Below, in pieces: positions 1 through 8,226 of a DNA stretch of 21,728 nucleotides. Below the pieces are notes generated by a model. It was given only the letters and a program-made list of their open reading frames with translations, did no database searches and had not been told where the DNA came from. Origin of the DNA: CAZRIP01 sp964600165 (lineage in GTDB: Bacteria; Elusimicrobiota; Elusimicrobia; UBA1565; UBA9628); contig CAZRIP010000067.1 in NCBI GenBank assembly GCA_964600165.1, forward strand, positions 1-21,728, in the 5' to 3' direction. The position numbers and the translations under genes are program-made. Position 1 is the first letter of the stretch. Each line of letters starts with the position of its first letter.

Positions 1-2
1 AC

Positions 3-236
3 ATCCGCATCCCCCAGGTCAACGGCATCGAGGTCTGCCGCGTGCTCAAGGCCAGCGAGCAGACCAAGCCCATCAAGATCGTCGCCATCACCGGCGAGCC
101 GCTGCAGGCGGAGTCCGAGGCTTTCCTCAAGTCGCACGTGGACGGCTTCTTCCAGAAGCCCTTGCCGACGGCCGACTTGAAGGCCAAGGCGCGCGAGCTG
201 CTGGATTTGGAAGAGGCCGCCGCTCCGGCGCGCTAA
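3..236 (+). CDS. Receiver (REC) domain protein, C-terminal part
   Basis: The 5' end lies outside the window; the reading frame is open from base 3. What remains is the second half of a CheY-like phosphoacceptor domain. The start (IRIPQVNGIEVCRVLK) matches the stretch just after the phosphorylated Asp, with the usual P-x-x-NG-x-E turn. It continues with a beta-4 strand ending in the switch Thr (IVAIT) and the conserved Lys-Pro before the last helix (FFQKPLP). Only about 20 residues follow the KP motif and they end in an Ala-rich tail, so no output domain lies downstream of the receiver. The missing part could be the rest of a stand-alone regulator or a hybrid kinase. It ends 26 bases before the next gene on the same strand and may share its transcript. 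Confidence 0.8.
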   Translation: MRIPQVNGIEVCRVLKASEQTKPIKIVAITGEPLQAESEAFLKSHVDGFFQKPLPTADLKAKARELLDLEEAAAPAR

Positions 237-262
237 ACCCTGGGCGATCCCGTCCGATCCTG

Positions 263-2056
263 ATGCTGCCGCAGCCTCAAGACGCCGTTACGACTCCAGC
301 CGCGAACGGCGTTCTCGCGCGGCCGCCCGAGGGCGTCACGGTCTCCCGGCTGATCCTCGAGTACCTCAAGCAAGAAGGCGTCAAGACGGTGTTCGGCTTG
401 CCCGGCGGCCCGCTGACGCCGATCTACGACGCCCTCTTCCACGAGCCGGCGATCGAGACCGTCACGGCGCGCCACGAGGCCGGGGCGGCGTTCATGGCGC
501 TGGGCTACGCGCGCGTCAGCGGCCGGCTGGGGGTCTGCTGCGTGACGACCGGGCCCGGGGCGACCAACGCGCTCACCGGCGTGGCGGCCGCCAAGGCCGA
601 CTCTCTTCCCGTTTTGGCGCTGTCCGCGCAAGTCTCGACGCTGACGTTCGGACGGGGCTCGGTGCAGGATTCCTACGACCGGCTCGACATCGTCGAGATG
701 TTCAAGTCCGTCACCAAGATGAGCGCCATGCTGGTCCATCCGCATAACCTGGCGATGACGCTGCGCCAAGCCTTGCGGCAGGCGTTGACCGGCCGCCGGG
801 GTCCGGTGCACCTCAATATCCCCACGGACTTGATGAAAAAGACCGTCCCTTGCGAATTGCAGTGGCCGCGGGAATACCGTCCGCTGGCGCGCCTGTTCGA
901 CCGAGAGGCGGTCAAGGAAGCCGCGCAAGCTCTGTTGGCCGCGCGCAAGCCGGCGATCTTGGCCGGCCACGGGGTGAACCTCGCCGGGGCCCAAGTCGAA
1001 TTGCGGGAGATCGCCGAGTTGCTGTCGATTCCCGTCGCCACGACGCCCAAGGGCAAGGGCGCGTTCGCGGAGACGCACCCGCTGGCCTTGCGCGTCTTCG
1101 GCGTGGCCAGCTCGCCCTGGGCCGAGGGCTACCTGCTGGCCGACGACGTGGACGTCCTCTTCGTCGTCGGCAGCAGCCTCCACGAAAGCTCGACGCAGGG
1201 CTGGGAAGCGCGGCTGCGGCCCAGCCGCGCCCTGCTGCAGCTCGACATCGACCCTTCCGTGATCGGCCGCAACTATCCCGTCGCGATTCCTATGGTAGGA
1301 GAGATCAAGACCACTTTGCGGGAGCTGCTCTTCGAGCTGCGCCGCCTCCTCAAGCACGGCGAGCATCCCCTTTCGGCCGAGCGCTTCGATTTCGCGCGTT
1401 GGAAGCGCGGGGTTTCGCCGGTCCTCGACGCGAAGGCCATGGAGTCCGACCAGGCTCCGATCAAGCCGCAGCGGCTGATGCGCGAGCTCAACGCGGCCTT
1501 GCCCGGCGATGCCGTCATCTTCATCGATTCAGGCAACAACACTCTGTGGGCCACGCACTATCTCGACGCCACGGGCCGGAACGTCTTCGCCCACAATTGG
1601 GGGGAATTCGGCGCGATGGGCTACGGCGTGGCGGCGCCCATCGGCGGCAAGGCCGCCGCGCCCGAGCGCGCCGTCGTCGGCATCGTCGGGGACGGCGCCT
1701 TCGCCATGCTCGGCATGGAGGTGTCGACGGCCGTCACCTATAATATCCCCGTGGTTTGGATCGTGCTCAACGACTCGCGGCTCAACGCCGTCTACCACGG
1801 CCAGAAGCTCCAGTACGAGGGCCGCACCATCGGCTGCGATTTCCGGCGCATGGATATCGCGAAGATCGCCGAGGCCCTCGGCGCCGTCGGCCTGAAAGTC
1901 TCCGATCCGCGCGAGATCGGGCCGGCCGTCAAGAAAGCCTTGGCCTGCGGCAAGCCCGCCGTCGTCGACGTTTACATCGACGCCGAGGAAGTCCCGCCGA
2001 TCCACGCGCGGATACGCTCTCTTGATCGTTTCTTCGCCGGGATGGCCGGCGGGTGA
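263..2056 (+). CDS. ThDP-dependent enzyme, acetolactate synthase large-subunit-like
   Basis: A 597-residue protein with the three-domain layout of the ThDP-dependent decarboxylase/carboligase family (acetolactate synthase, benzoylformate decarboxylase, oxalyl-CoA decarboxylase). The N-terminal PYR domain shows FGLPGGP and the catalytic Glu (E72 in TARHEAGAAFMALGYAR), followed by TTGPGATN and GRRGPVHLNIPTDL. The central Rossmann-like domain covers roughly residues 210-350. The C-terminal PP domain has GDGAF (about 476-480), with Asp477 and Asn503 as likely Mg-diphosphate ligands. Length and motifs fit a complete, active enzyme. No small regulatory subunit or other branched-chain amino acid gene is nearby, so housekeeping acetolactate synthesis is doubtful; a role in making a special alpha-keto or acyloin compound is inferred from the halogenase-like gene downstream. 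No strong ribosome site precedes the ATG. The stop overlaps the next start (GTGA). Confidence 0.85.
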   Translation: MLPQPQDAVTTPAANGVLARPPEGVTVSRLILEYLKQEGVKTVFGLPGGPLTPIYDALFHEPAIETVTARHEAGAAFMALGYARVSGRLGVCCVTTGPGATNALTGVAAAKADSLPVLALSAQVSTLTFGRGSVQDSYDRLDIVEMFKSVTKMSAMLVHPHNLAMTLRQALRQALTGRRGPVHLNIPTDLMKKTVPCELQWPREYRPLARLFDREAVKEAAQALLAARKPAILAGHGVNLAGAQVELREIAELLSIPVATTPKGKGAFAETHPLALRVFGVASSPWAEGYLLADDVDVLFVVGSSLHESSTQGWEARLRPSRALLQLDIDPSVIGRNYPVAIPMVGEIKTTLRELLFELRRLLKHGEHPLSAERFDFARWKRGVSPVLDAKAMESDQAPIKPQRLMRELNAALPGDAVIFIDSGNNTLWATHYLDATGRNVFAHNWGEFGAMGYGVAAPIGGKAAAPERAVVGIVGDGAFAMLGMEVSTAVTYNIPVVWIVLNDSRLNAVYHGQKLQYEGRTIGCDFRRMDIAKIAEALGAVGLKVSDPREIGPAVKKALACGKPAVVDVYIDAEEVPPIHARIRSLDRFFAGMAGG

Positions 2057-3543
2057 GCGCTGCGGGAGTCCGCGCCGGCGCGCTGCTTTCCTGCGCGCTC
2101 CTGCTCGCCGCGGGCCGCGGAGCGGCCGAGACGGTCTTGCGGGTCTGCGACGATATCCAAGATCCGCGGACTCTCGATCCGCAAAAGGAGTTTTCAGAGA
2201 AGAACCACATCCTGCTTCAGCAGATCAACGAGGGGCTGGTCCGCTTCGATCCCGCGGGCAACATCGAGCCGGCCCTCGCCGTTTCCTGGGAGCGGACGAG
2301 CCCGACCGTCGTGCGCTTCAAGCTGCGCGAAGGGGTGTCGTTTCACGACGGCGAGCCCTTCGACGCCGAAGCGGTGCGGTTTTCCGTCAAGCGCATCCTC
2401 GACCCGGCGACCGGGTTCCCGGGGCTGAGCTTCATCAACACGATCGTTGAGGCGCGAGTCGTCGACGCCCGCACGGTGGACGTCGTCACGAGCATCCCAG
2501 ACGGCATCCTCATGAGGCGCCTGGCCTTTCAAGTCCCGATGGTCCCGCCGGGCTACACGGTGAAAAAAGGGACGGCGGCTTTCATCGACGAGGCGATCGG
2601 GACCGGGCCGTTCCGCTTCGCGCGCTGGGAGCGCGGCAAGCAGATCGTGCTGGAAGCCAATCCCGATTACTGGGACAAAGGCTATCCCAAGGCGGGCCGC
2701 CTCGTCTTCCGCTTCATCCCCGAGGACAAGCAGGTGGCGGCCCTGTTGGCCGGCGACATCGACATCCTGACGAGCCTGCCCGGCACGCGCACCTTCGACG
2801 TCCAAGACAACGCCGCGACGCGCGTGCTCAAGAAACCCACGTTCTATACGATCGTCGGGAATTTCAACACCGCGCGCAAGCCTTTCGCCGACAAGCGCCT
2901 GCGCGAGGCCGTGAACCTCGCCGTCGACCGCGACGCGCTCGTGCGCTACGACGTCTTCGGCAACGGCGTGCCGATCGGCACCGTCTCGTTTCCCGGAGAA
3001 TTCGGGCACAACGACAAAATCAAGCCCTACCCCTACGACCCGAAGCGCGCGCGCCAGCTCCTCAAGGAGGCGGGGTATCCCGACGGCCTGGACCTCGACG
3101 TCCTGATGAAGGGCAACGCCCAGCGCACCGGCGGCATCATCGCCAAGCAGCTGGCCCGGATCGGCATCCGCATGAAGACGACCGTCATGTCCGACTCCGA
3201 GATCTTCAAGTACATGGCGGACAAAGGACGATGGGACATGATGATCTCGGATTGCCCCGACCCGATGTATCACGCGTTCTTCATCCGGACCATCTTTCTT
3301 TACGGGAAATCGCCGTTCTCCCTTTCCGCGGACGCGGGGATCGACTCCCGCCTCGAAACGATGACCCAGACCATCGACCTCGACAAGCAGCGGGCGCTGT
3401 CGGAGGAACTGGACTCCTACATTCACGACGAATACTTGGCGTTTCCGACGTACCAGAGACTGCGCACCTACGGATTACGAAAAGGAGTGGCGTTCTCGCC
3501 GTATCTTTCCGGCGTCTCACTCTTTTATTCCGCCCATCCATGA
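2053..3543 (+). CDS. Periplasmic solute-binding protein, SBP_bac_5 (peptide/nickel type)
   Basis: A 496-residue exported binding protein of the DppA/OppA/NikA superfamily. The GTG start overlaps the stop of the previous gene by 4 bases. A Sec signal peptide covers about residues 1-25 (hydrophobic core ALLSCALLLAAG, cleavage near GAA-ET); there is no lipobox Cys at the cleavage point, so the mature protein should be soluble. Family signatures include DIQDPRTLDPQK near the N terminus, the hallmark VRFKLREGVSFHDGEPFDA and the following AVRFSVKRIL, ATGFPG and GTGPFRF. The whole family length is present. These proteins normally deliver peptides, nickel, haem or sugars to an ABC permease, but no permease or ATPase is encoded in the window. 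It may serve an unlinked transporter or act as a ligand sensor for the kinases downstream. The ligand cannot be read from sequence. Confidence 0.85.
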   Translation: MSAAGVRAGALLSCALLLAAGRGAAETVLRVCDDIQDPRTLDPQKEFSEKNHILLQQINEGLVRFDPAGNIEPALAVSWERTSPTVVRFKLREGVSFHDGEPFDAEAVRFSVKRILDPATGFPGLSFINTIVEARVVDARTVDVVTSIPDGILMRRLAFQVPMVPPGYTVKKGTAAFIDEAIGTGPFRFARWERGKQIVLEANPDYWDKGYPKAGRLVFRFIPEDKQVAALLAGDIDILTSLPGTRTFDVQDNAATRVLKKPTFYTIVGNFNTARKPFADKRLREAVNLAVDRDALVRYDVFGNGVPIGTVSFPGEFGHNDKIKPYPYDPKRARQLLKEAGYPDGLDLDVLMKGNAQRTGGIIAKQLARIGIRMKTTVMSDSEIFKYMADKGRWDMMISDCPDPMYHAFFIRTIFLYGKSPFSLSADAGIDSRLETMTQTIDLDKQRALSEELDSYIHDEYLAFPTYQRLRTYGLRKGVAFSPYLSGVSLFYSAHP

Positions 3544-3917
3544 AAAACCTGACCGACGTCCCCGTCAACAAGCTGGCCAAGCTGCGCATGCGCCTGTTGC
3601 CGTTGTCCGAGAAGAGGTTCCCGATCTCGGTCCTTCACGAGGAGCTTCCCAAGAACTCGCAAACGCCGGCCGTCTTCCACCGCAAGACCCACGAGTACGC
3701 CATCGTCTTGAAGGGGTCGGCGACGATCATCCTCGACGGCCGCGCCGTGAAGATCCGCAAGGGCAGCATTTTCGACATCCCGGCCGGAGCCGTCCATCAA
3801 TTCAAGACGGGACGCTCGGCGGTCGAGGCGCTCTCCATTTTCTCTCCTCCGATGTCCAAGAAGAAGCCCGACGTGCACCTCGTGCATGATAAAACCCTGG
3901 AGGTTCGACTCTCATGA
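3540..3917 (+). CDS. Small single-domain cupin
   Basis: A 125-residue protein starting at the ATG that overlaps the preceding stop (ATGA); the frame stays open upstream, but that part lies over the previous gene and is not plausible. The single beta-barrel carries both cupin motifs. Motif 1 is H47-x3-H51-E52 followed by YAIVLKG, and motif 2 is GSIFDIPAGAVHQF with H86. The three His and one Glu expected to hold a metal are therefore present. No signal peptide is seen, so it is probably cytoplasmic. Small cupins of this type may be dioxygenases, isomerases or ligand-binding proteins; sequence alone does not choose. Its place between the binding protein and the flavin halogenase-like gene, with 4-base overlaps at both ends, suggests it works on the same small molecule. 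A GGAGG at 3899-3903 inside its 3' end serves the next gene. Confidence 0.8.
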   Translation: MKNLTDVPVNKLAKLRMRLLPLSEKRFPISVLHEELPKNSQTPAVFHRKTHEYAIVLKGSATIILDGRAVKIRKGSIFDIPAGAVHQFKTGRSAVEALSIFSPPMSKKKPDVHLVHDKTLEVRLS

Positions 3918-5347
3918 AGAATTACGACGCGATCGTCATCGGCGGCGGACCCGGCGGGTCCTCCGCGGCGGGCTTCCTGGCCCAGAAAGGCTACAAGGTC
4001 GCCCTCTTCGAGAAGGAAAAATTCCCGCGTTATCATATCGGCGAGTCGCTGCTGCCGGCGACGACGATGGGGCTCATGCAGAAGCTCGGCGCCAAGGAGC
4101 TCATCGAAGCGCAAGGTTTCCCGCGCAAGTTCGGCGGGACGTTCCGCTGGGGCGCCAAGAAGGAGCCGTGGACGTTCTTCTTCTACAAGACCGGCGACGA
4201 AGGCCGCAAGCTCGAGGGCAATCCCGAGGCGCTGTATTCCTTTCAAGTGCGGCGCGCGAAATACGACGAGCTGATCCTGCGCCACGTCCAGTCGCTGGGC
4301 GTCGAGGTCGTCGAAGAAGCGGCGTTGGCCGGGCTCGAGGACGCCGACAAGCCTCTCAAGACCGTCTTGATCCGCTCGAAGGACGGGAGCGTCGAGCGCT
4401 TCCAGGCGCCGTTTCTCGTCGACGCCTCCGGCCGCGGGTCGACGATCAACAAACACGTCGGCGAGCGCCACTACGACCCGTTCTTCCGCAACGTCGCGCT
4501 GTGGTCCTACTTCGAGAACGGCAAGCGCCTCTCCGACGACAAGAAGGGCAACATCTTCTGCGAGGCGTTCTCGCACGGCTGGTTCTGGTACATCCCGCTG
4601 TCCGACACGCTGACCTCGGTGGGCGTCGTCATGGATCGCCGCGCTTACGATGAAAAAAAGCACGCCGCTCCCGAAGCCCTCTTCGCCGAGATGGTGGAGA
4701 AGGCCCCTTACGTCCGGGATTTGCTGGCGCCGGCCAAGCGCTGCGAGACGGCGCCCTACGACGCCTTTCGCACGGCGATCGACTACAGCTACATCCATTC
4801 GCGCTTCGCCAAGGACGGGATCTTTCTCGTCGGCGACGCGGCCTGCTTCATCGACCCGGTCTTTTCCTCCGGAGTCCATCTGGCGACGTATTCGGGTTAC
4901 CAAGCCGCCGGCGCCGTCGACGACGTCGTGAAAGGCCGGGCGACGCTTGACGCCGCGTCCGAGAGCTTCGAGAATCTCTACCGCAAGGAATACATGGTCT
5001 TCCATCGCTTCTTGAACTCCTTCTACCAGCTGCACGTCGACGAGAGCTCCTACTTCTGGGAGGCGCGCAAGGTGCTCGACCGCGAGGGCGGCACCGATCA
5101 CGACGCCTTCATCCGCATCGTCAGCGGCTCGGCCACGGGAGGCATGAGCCTGTTCGACTCGATGCCGGCTTATCGGGAGAACATCGAAAAGGGCAAGAAG
5201 TCTCTCGACGTCATGGTGGAACGCGTGTCCGGCGGGGACCAGAACGTCACGGACGAGGAGTTCGCGCAGGCGTTGGATTACATCAAGCCGAGCAAGGATT
5301 CCGGCCATCGTTTGACCGTGGAAGCGGCCGAAGCGCTGAAGAAATAA
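3914..5347 (+). CDS. FAD-dependent monooxygenase, putative flavin-dependent halogenase
   Basis: A 477-residue, apparently complete flavoprotein. Its N-terminal Rossmann motif IGGGPGGSSAAG (about 9-20) binds FAD and is followed by EKEKFPRYHIGESLLP, typical of the halogenase/geranylgeranyl-reductase superfamily. Two halogenase hallmarks are visible. Lys72 sits in GFPRKFGGTFRWG, the position of the lysine thought to carry the HOCl equivalent in PltA/CmlS-type enzymes. The WxWxIP motif is WFWYIP at 223-228. The second FAD motif, GDAACFIDPVFSSGVHLA (307-324), is intact. These features favour a halogenase acting on a phenol, pyrrole or similar group, using reduced FAD, halide and oxygen. Relatives with the same motifs hydroxylate or epoxidise instead, so halogenation remains a prediction. 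No flavin reductase or carrier protein is encoded nearby. It starts in an ATGA overlap with the cupin, with GGAGG ten bases upstream. Confidence 0.8.
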   Translation: MKNYDAIVIGGGPGGSSAAGFLAQKGYKVALFEKEKFPRYHIGESLLPATTMGLMQKLGAKELIEAQGFPRKFGGTFRWGAKKEPWTFFFYKTGDEGRKLEGNPEALYSFQVRRAKYDELILRHVQSLGVEVVEEAALAGLEDADKPLKTVLIRSKDGSVERFQAPFLVDASGRGSTINKHVGERHYDPFFRNVALWSYFENGKRLSDDKKGNIFCEAFSHGWFWYIPLSDTLTSVGVVMDRRAYDEKKHAAPEALFAEMVEKAPYVRDLLAPAKRCETAPYDAFRTAIDYSYIHSRFAKDGIFLVGDAACFIDPVFSSGVHLATYSGYQAAGAVDDVVKGRATLDAASESFENLYRKEYMVFHRFLNSFYQLHVDESSYFWEARKVLDREGGTDHDAFIRIVSGSATGGMSLFDSMPAYRENIEKGKKSLDVMVERVSGGDQNVTDEEFAQALDYIKPSKDSGHRLTVEAAEALKK

Positions 5348-5350
5348 CTC

Positions 5351-7351
5351 GTGGAGCGGCGCGATCCGACGCTTCTGCCGCGTCCCGGCGTTGTAATTAT
5401 TGTAATTACGGCGTTCTGCCTGCTTCTGGCGGGGAACGTCTCGCTGGCGCTGGACACGCCTCCCGAGGACTTCGAGTTCTTCCAGAAAGAGGCCAGCATC
5501 GTCACGGCGGGCCGCAGCGTCGTGACGCCCTCGCAAGCCCCGGCGACGACGTACGTGGTGACGAGCGAAGACCTCATCGCCACGGGCGCCCAGACGTTAT
5601 GGGACGCGCTGCGCTCCGTCCCCGGAGTCGACGTCATGAGCGAGCGTACTTCGCAAGGCGACGTGGGAATCCGCGGGCTCAACGCGCCCATGAACGACAA
5701 CGTGCTGATTCTCTTGGACGGAAAGACGGTCTTGAACGGCCTCTTCAACTCCGTGGATTGGGAATCCATCCCCGTGACGATGGAGGAGATCGACCGCATC
5801 GAGATCGTCGAAGGACCGGCGTCGGCGCTTTACGGCGCCAACGCCGTCAGCGGCGTCATCAACATCATCACGAAGAGCCCCGAGCAGCTGAAGGGAGGCG
5901 TCGTCAGCTACACCGGCGGCGAAAGGGACACGCAGATGGGCACGGCGCTCATCGGCGACAAGATCGGCGCCCAAGCCTACAAGCTGGACCTCGGCTGGCG
6001 CTCCACGCATATGTTCTCGGACGCGACCACGCAGGCCTCCTCCGTGGGCAAGGCCCACGCCTACTACGGCGTCGATCTTCCCGGCGACGGGCGGTGGAGC
6101 GTCTCTGGAGGCGTCTCCGACCAGGACATCGACATCAACAACGGCCCCTCTTTCGACGAGGGCGAGACCGGCTTTCTGCGCACGGACTTCAAACACCACG
6201 GCACGTCCGCCCGCTTTTTCTGGAATTGGGACAGCACCCAGTTCCGCGATCATCCGAGTTTCCCGTTCCACCTGCACGCCGACACCTACGATCTGGACCT
6301 CGAGCAGTCCCTGGAGCTGCCGTTCCAGAACAGCCTCACCGCCGGCATGAGCTATCGGCGCAACGACGCCAGCTCCGACGCCTTCGATCCGGGCCGGCGC
6401 GACCAAACCCTCTGGGCCGCGTTCTTTGAAAATACGTGGAAGCCCGTCGATCACTGGAGCGTCGTCTTGAGCGGCCGGGAAGACCACGACTCCCTCACCG
6501 GTTGGCAGTTCTCCCCGCGGGGAAGCGTGATCTACGCGCCGACGCCGGAGCAGTCGTTTCGCGCCACCGCCGCGTCGGCGTTCAGCAATCCGTCGCTGTT
6601 CGACGATTACGTCCACTTGGTGACCGCCATTCGCGGCGTTTCCCACGGCATCCCCACCGTGCTCAACGCCGCCATCCTGCCCAATTCCGCGCTCACGCCG
6701 CAAAAAATACAATTCTACGAGCTGGCGCACCGCGGCAACTTCGGCTGGATCAAGACGACGGCGACGGGCTTTTACTACCGGCTGACGAACGTCATCAGCA
6801 GCCCGCCGCCCGCGACGACGACCAACCTCACTCTGGCGCCGCTGCTGTTGACGATCAACACCTCGAACGCCCTGACCAACGCCGGCGAGACCAAGGCCTT
6901 GGGCGGAGAGTTCGGCGCCGAGGTCCCCCTCCCGGGACATTTTTCCGCCTTCGCGAATTATTCTTATCAAAGCCTCGTCACGCAGCTTCAGCGGCAGACG
7001 ACGGCTCGTTCGGCGCCCAAGCACAAGGTCAACGAAGGATTGCGATTCAAGAGCGGCGGCTGGACCGTCGATCTCTCCGGCGATTGGGTCGACAAGACCT
7101 ACTGGAGCGACGGCTCCTCCACGACCAGCCCCGTCTACGCGAAAGTGCCGTCGTACTTCATGCTCAACGCCGGCGCGAGCTACCAATTCTCGGGACGGTG
7201 GGACGGGCTCCAAATCGCCGCGAGCGGCTTCAATCTCGCCGACCGCCATTACGAAGCGCGGCCCCTTCAGAGTTCGACGGCGGCGGGCCAGAACGCCGAG
7301 CTCATCGTCTCCCGCTGGTCGGGGACGCTCAGGTACCGCTTCGGACTATGA
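5351..7351 (+). CDS. TonB-dependent outer-membrane receptor
   Basis: A 666-residue receptor starting at a GTG three bases after the previous stop. The N terminus is a signal peptide with a basic start, a hydrophobic core (GVVIIVITAFCLLLAG) and a likely cut near SLA-LD. A TonB-box-like stretch (EASIVTAGRS) follows. The plug domain spans about residues 65-180 and shows ALRSVPGVDV, GIRGLN, ILLDGKTV, IEIVEGPASALYGANAVSGVINIITK, written here as successive motifs. The rest reads as a 22-strand barrel with alternating aromatic residues, ending in LRYRFGL. The length fits siderophore, cobalamin or small-substrate receptors rather than SusC-type proteins; no N-terminal signalling extension for a FecR-type pathway is present. 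It probably imports the ligand bound by the adjacent periplasmic proteins. Codons at 5390-5409 are unusually AT-rich and form a palindrome. Confidence 0.92.
   Translation: MERRDPTLLPRPGVVIIVITAFCLLLAGNVSLALDTPPEDFEFFQKEASIVTAGRSVVTPSQAPATTYVVTSEDLIATGAQTLWDALRSVPGVDVMSERTSQGDVGIRGLNAPMNDNVLILLDGKTVLNGLFNSVDWESIPVTMEEIDRIEIVEGPASALYGANAVSGVINIITKSPEQLKGGVVSYTGGERDTQMGTALIGDKIGAQAYKLDLGWRSTHMFSDATTQASSVGKAHAYYGVDLPGDGRWSVSGGVSDQDIDINNGPSFDEGETGFLRTDFKHHGTSARFFWNWDSTQFRDHPSFPFHLHADTYDLDLEQSLELPFQNSLTAGMSYRRNDASSDAFDPGRRDQTLWAAFFENTWKPVDHWSVVLSGREDHDSLTGWQFSPRGSVIYAPTPEQSFRATAASAFSNPSLFDDYVHLVTAIRGVSHGIPTVLNAAILPNSALTPQKIQFYELAHRGNFGWIKTTATGFYYRLTNVISSPPPATTTNLTLAPLLLTINTSNALTNAGETKALGGEFGAEVPLPGHFSAFANYSYQSLVTQLQRQTTARSAPKHKVNEGLRFKSGGWTVDLSGDWVDKTYWSDGSSTTSPVYAKVPSYFMLNAGASYQFSGRWDGLQIAASGFNLADRHYEARPLQSSTAAGQNAELIVSRWSGTLRYRFGL
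5393..5409. repeat. Perfect AT-rich 7-3-7 palindrome inside the TonB receptor start
   Basis: GTAATTA-TTG-TAATTAC is a perfect inverted repeat. It is also read as two tandem copies of TTGTAATTA (5391-5399 and 5400-5408). It lies 42 bases into the receptor gene, within the signal-peptide codons, and stands out in GC-rich surroundings. It resembles an operator for a dimeric repressor, but no known box is matched with certainty. Confidence 0.5.
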
Positions 7352-8226
7352 TCCCCGCTCGGCGGCGCCTCCTCGCGTGCGCTCTGGCCGTCGTCTCATG
7401 CTCGGCGGCGGGCGTCGCTCGGGCTCAAGACGTCGTCGCCCTCGTGAGCCCCGCGCCCGGGCCGTATCAAGCCGCCTTCGAAAGCTTCGCGAAGGCGCTC
7501 GGGCAGCCCGTCGCGGCCTACCATCTGCCCAAGGAGCGGGCGAAGATCGATTCCGGCGTCCGCGTCGTCGTCGCCTTCGGCGGCGAAGCGGCCGTGCAAG
7601 CCGAATCAGGGCGCGCGACGGTGATCGCCTGCCTGGCGCCGAGCCTGGCCTCCGGCTCTCGCCGCGGCGTCGCCGTCGTGGCCATGAAACCGTCGGCCGA
7701 GGGGCTGTTGGCGAAGCTGCGGCTCGTGCAGCCCGGGCTCAAGAGACTTGGGGCCTTTTGGAACTCCGAGGAGACAGGAAAATATTTAAAGGAGCTCAAG
7801 CGCGCCGCCGCCTCCTTAGGCATCGAGATCGACGCCGTCCGGGTTCTCGATTCTCGGGGGATCCCCGAGGCGCTGCGGGCCGAGACCGGGAAAATAGACG
7901 CGCTGTGGCTGGCTCCGGACCCAACCCTGGTGACGCCGGAGACGTTCGAGACCATCAAGCAGTTCTCGTGGGACAACCGCGTCCCGTTCTACGCGCCCAC
8001 GGCCGGGCTCGCCGCCGCCGGCGCCGCCGCCGCGGTCTCGGTCGGGGCGCAGGAAGCGGGCCGCCAGGCGGCGGGCCTCGCGTTGCGGGCGCTGGCCGGA
8101 GAGCCGCTTCCCGAGACGCTTTATCCCGACCGAAACGAACTCACCGTCAATCTGGAATCCGCCGGCAAAGCCGGCCTCGCCATCGCGCCGGACGCGCTCG
8201 AGCGGGCCGACAAGGTGATCCGGTGA
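7348..8226 (+). CDS. Periplasmic ABC-type substrate-binding protein, ABC_sub_bind-like
   Basis: A 292-residue exported protein; the chosen ATG overlaps the receptor stop (ATGA). The frame is open far upstream but only as a shadow of the receptor gene. The signal peptide is clear (RRRLLACALAVVSCSAAG, likely cut after ARA). The mature part has the two-lobed type I binding-protein pattern of the family that includes TrpX/YtrP-like proteins: DVVALVSPAPGPYQAAFESF near the start, a first-lobe strand VVVAFGGEAA, a second-lobe strand KRLGAFWNSEETGKYLKELK, DALWLAPDPTLVTPETF, and a closing GEPLPETLYP. No permease or ATPase is present. Sitting between a TonB receptor and a membrane kinase, it may present a captured ligand to that kinase; this is inference from position. 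Family assignment is by eye and moderately sure. Confidence 0.75.
   Translation: MIPARRRLLACALAVVSCSAAGVARAQDVVALVSPAPGPYQAAFESFAKALGQPVAAYHLPKERAKIDSGVRVVVAFGGEAAVQAESGRATVIACLAPSLASGSRRGVAVVAMKPSAEGLLAKLRLVQPGLKRLGAFWNSEETGKYLKELKRAAASLGIEIDAVRVLDSRGIPEALRAETGKIDALWLAPDPTLVTPETFETIKQFSWDNRVPFYAPTAGLAAAGAAAAVSVGAQEAGRQAAGLALRALAGEPLPETLYPDRNELTVNLESAGKAGLAIAPDALERADKVIR

Noticed and set aside
2194..3426. 410-codon - strand frame opposite the SBP_bac_5 gene
   Set aside because: No motif, and antisense to a well-supported gene joined by overlaps at both ends.
3797..5536. 579-codon open frame on the - strand opposite the flavoprotein gene
   Set aside because: It lies antisense to a gene with clear FAD and halogenase motifs. 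Its translation is Arg/Asp/Val-rich without any motif, as expected from a GC-rich shadow frame.
6436..7347. Long N-terminal extension of the second binding protein over the TonB receptor
   Set aside because: The extension is Arg-rich shadow sequence. A proper signal peptide starts at the ATG at 7348 in an ATGA overlap.
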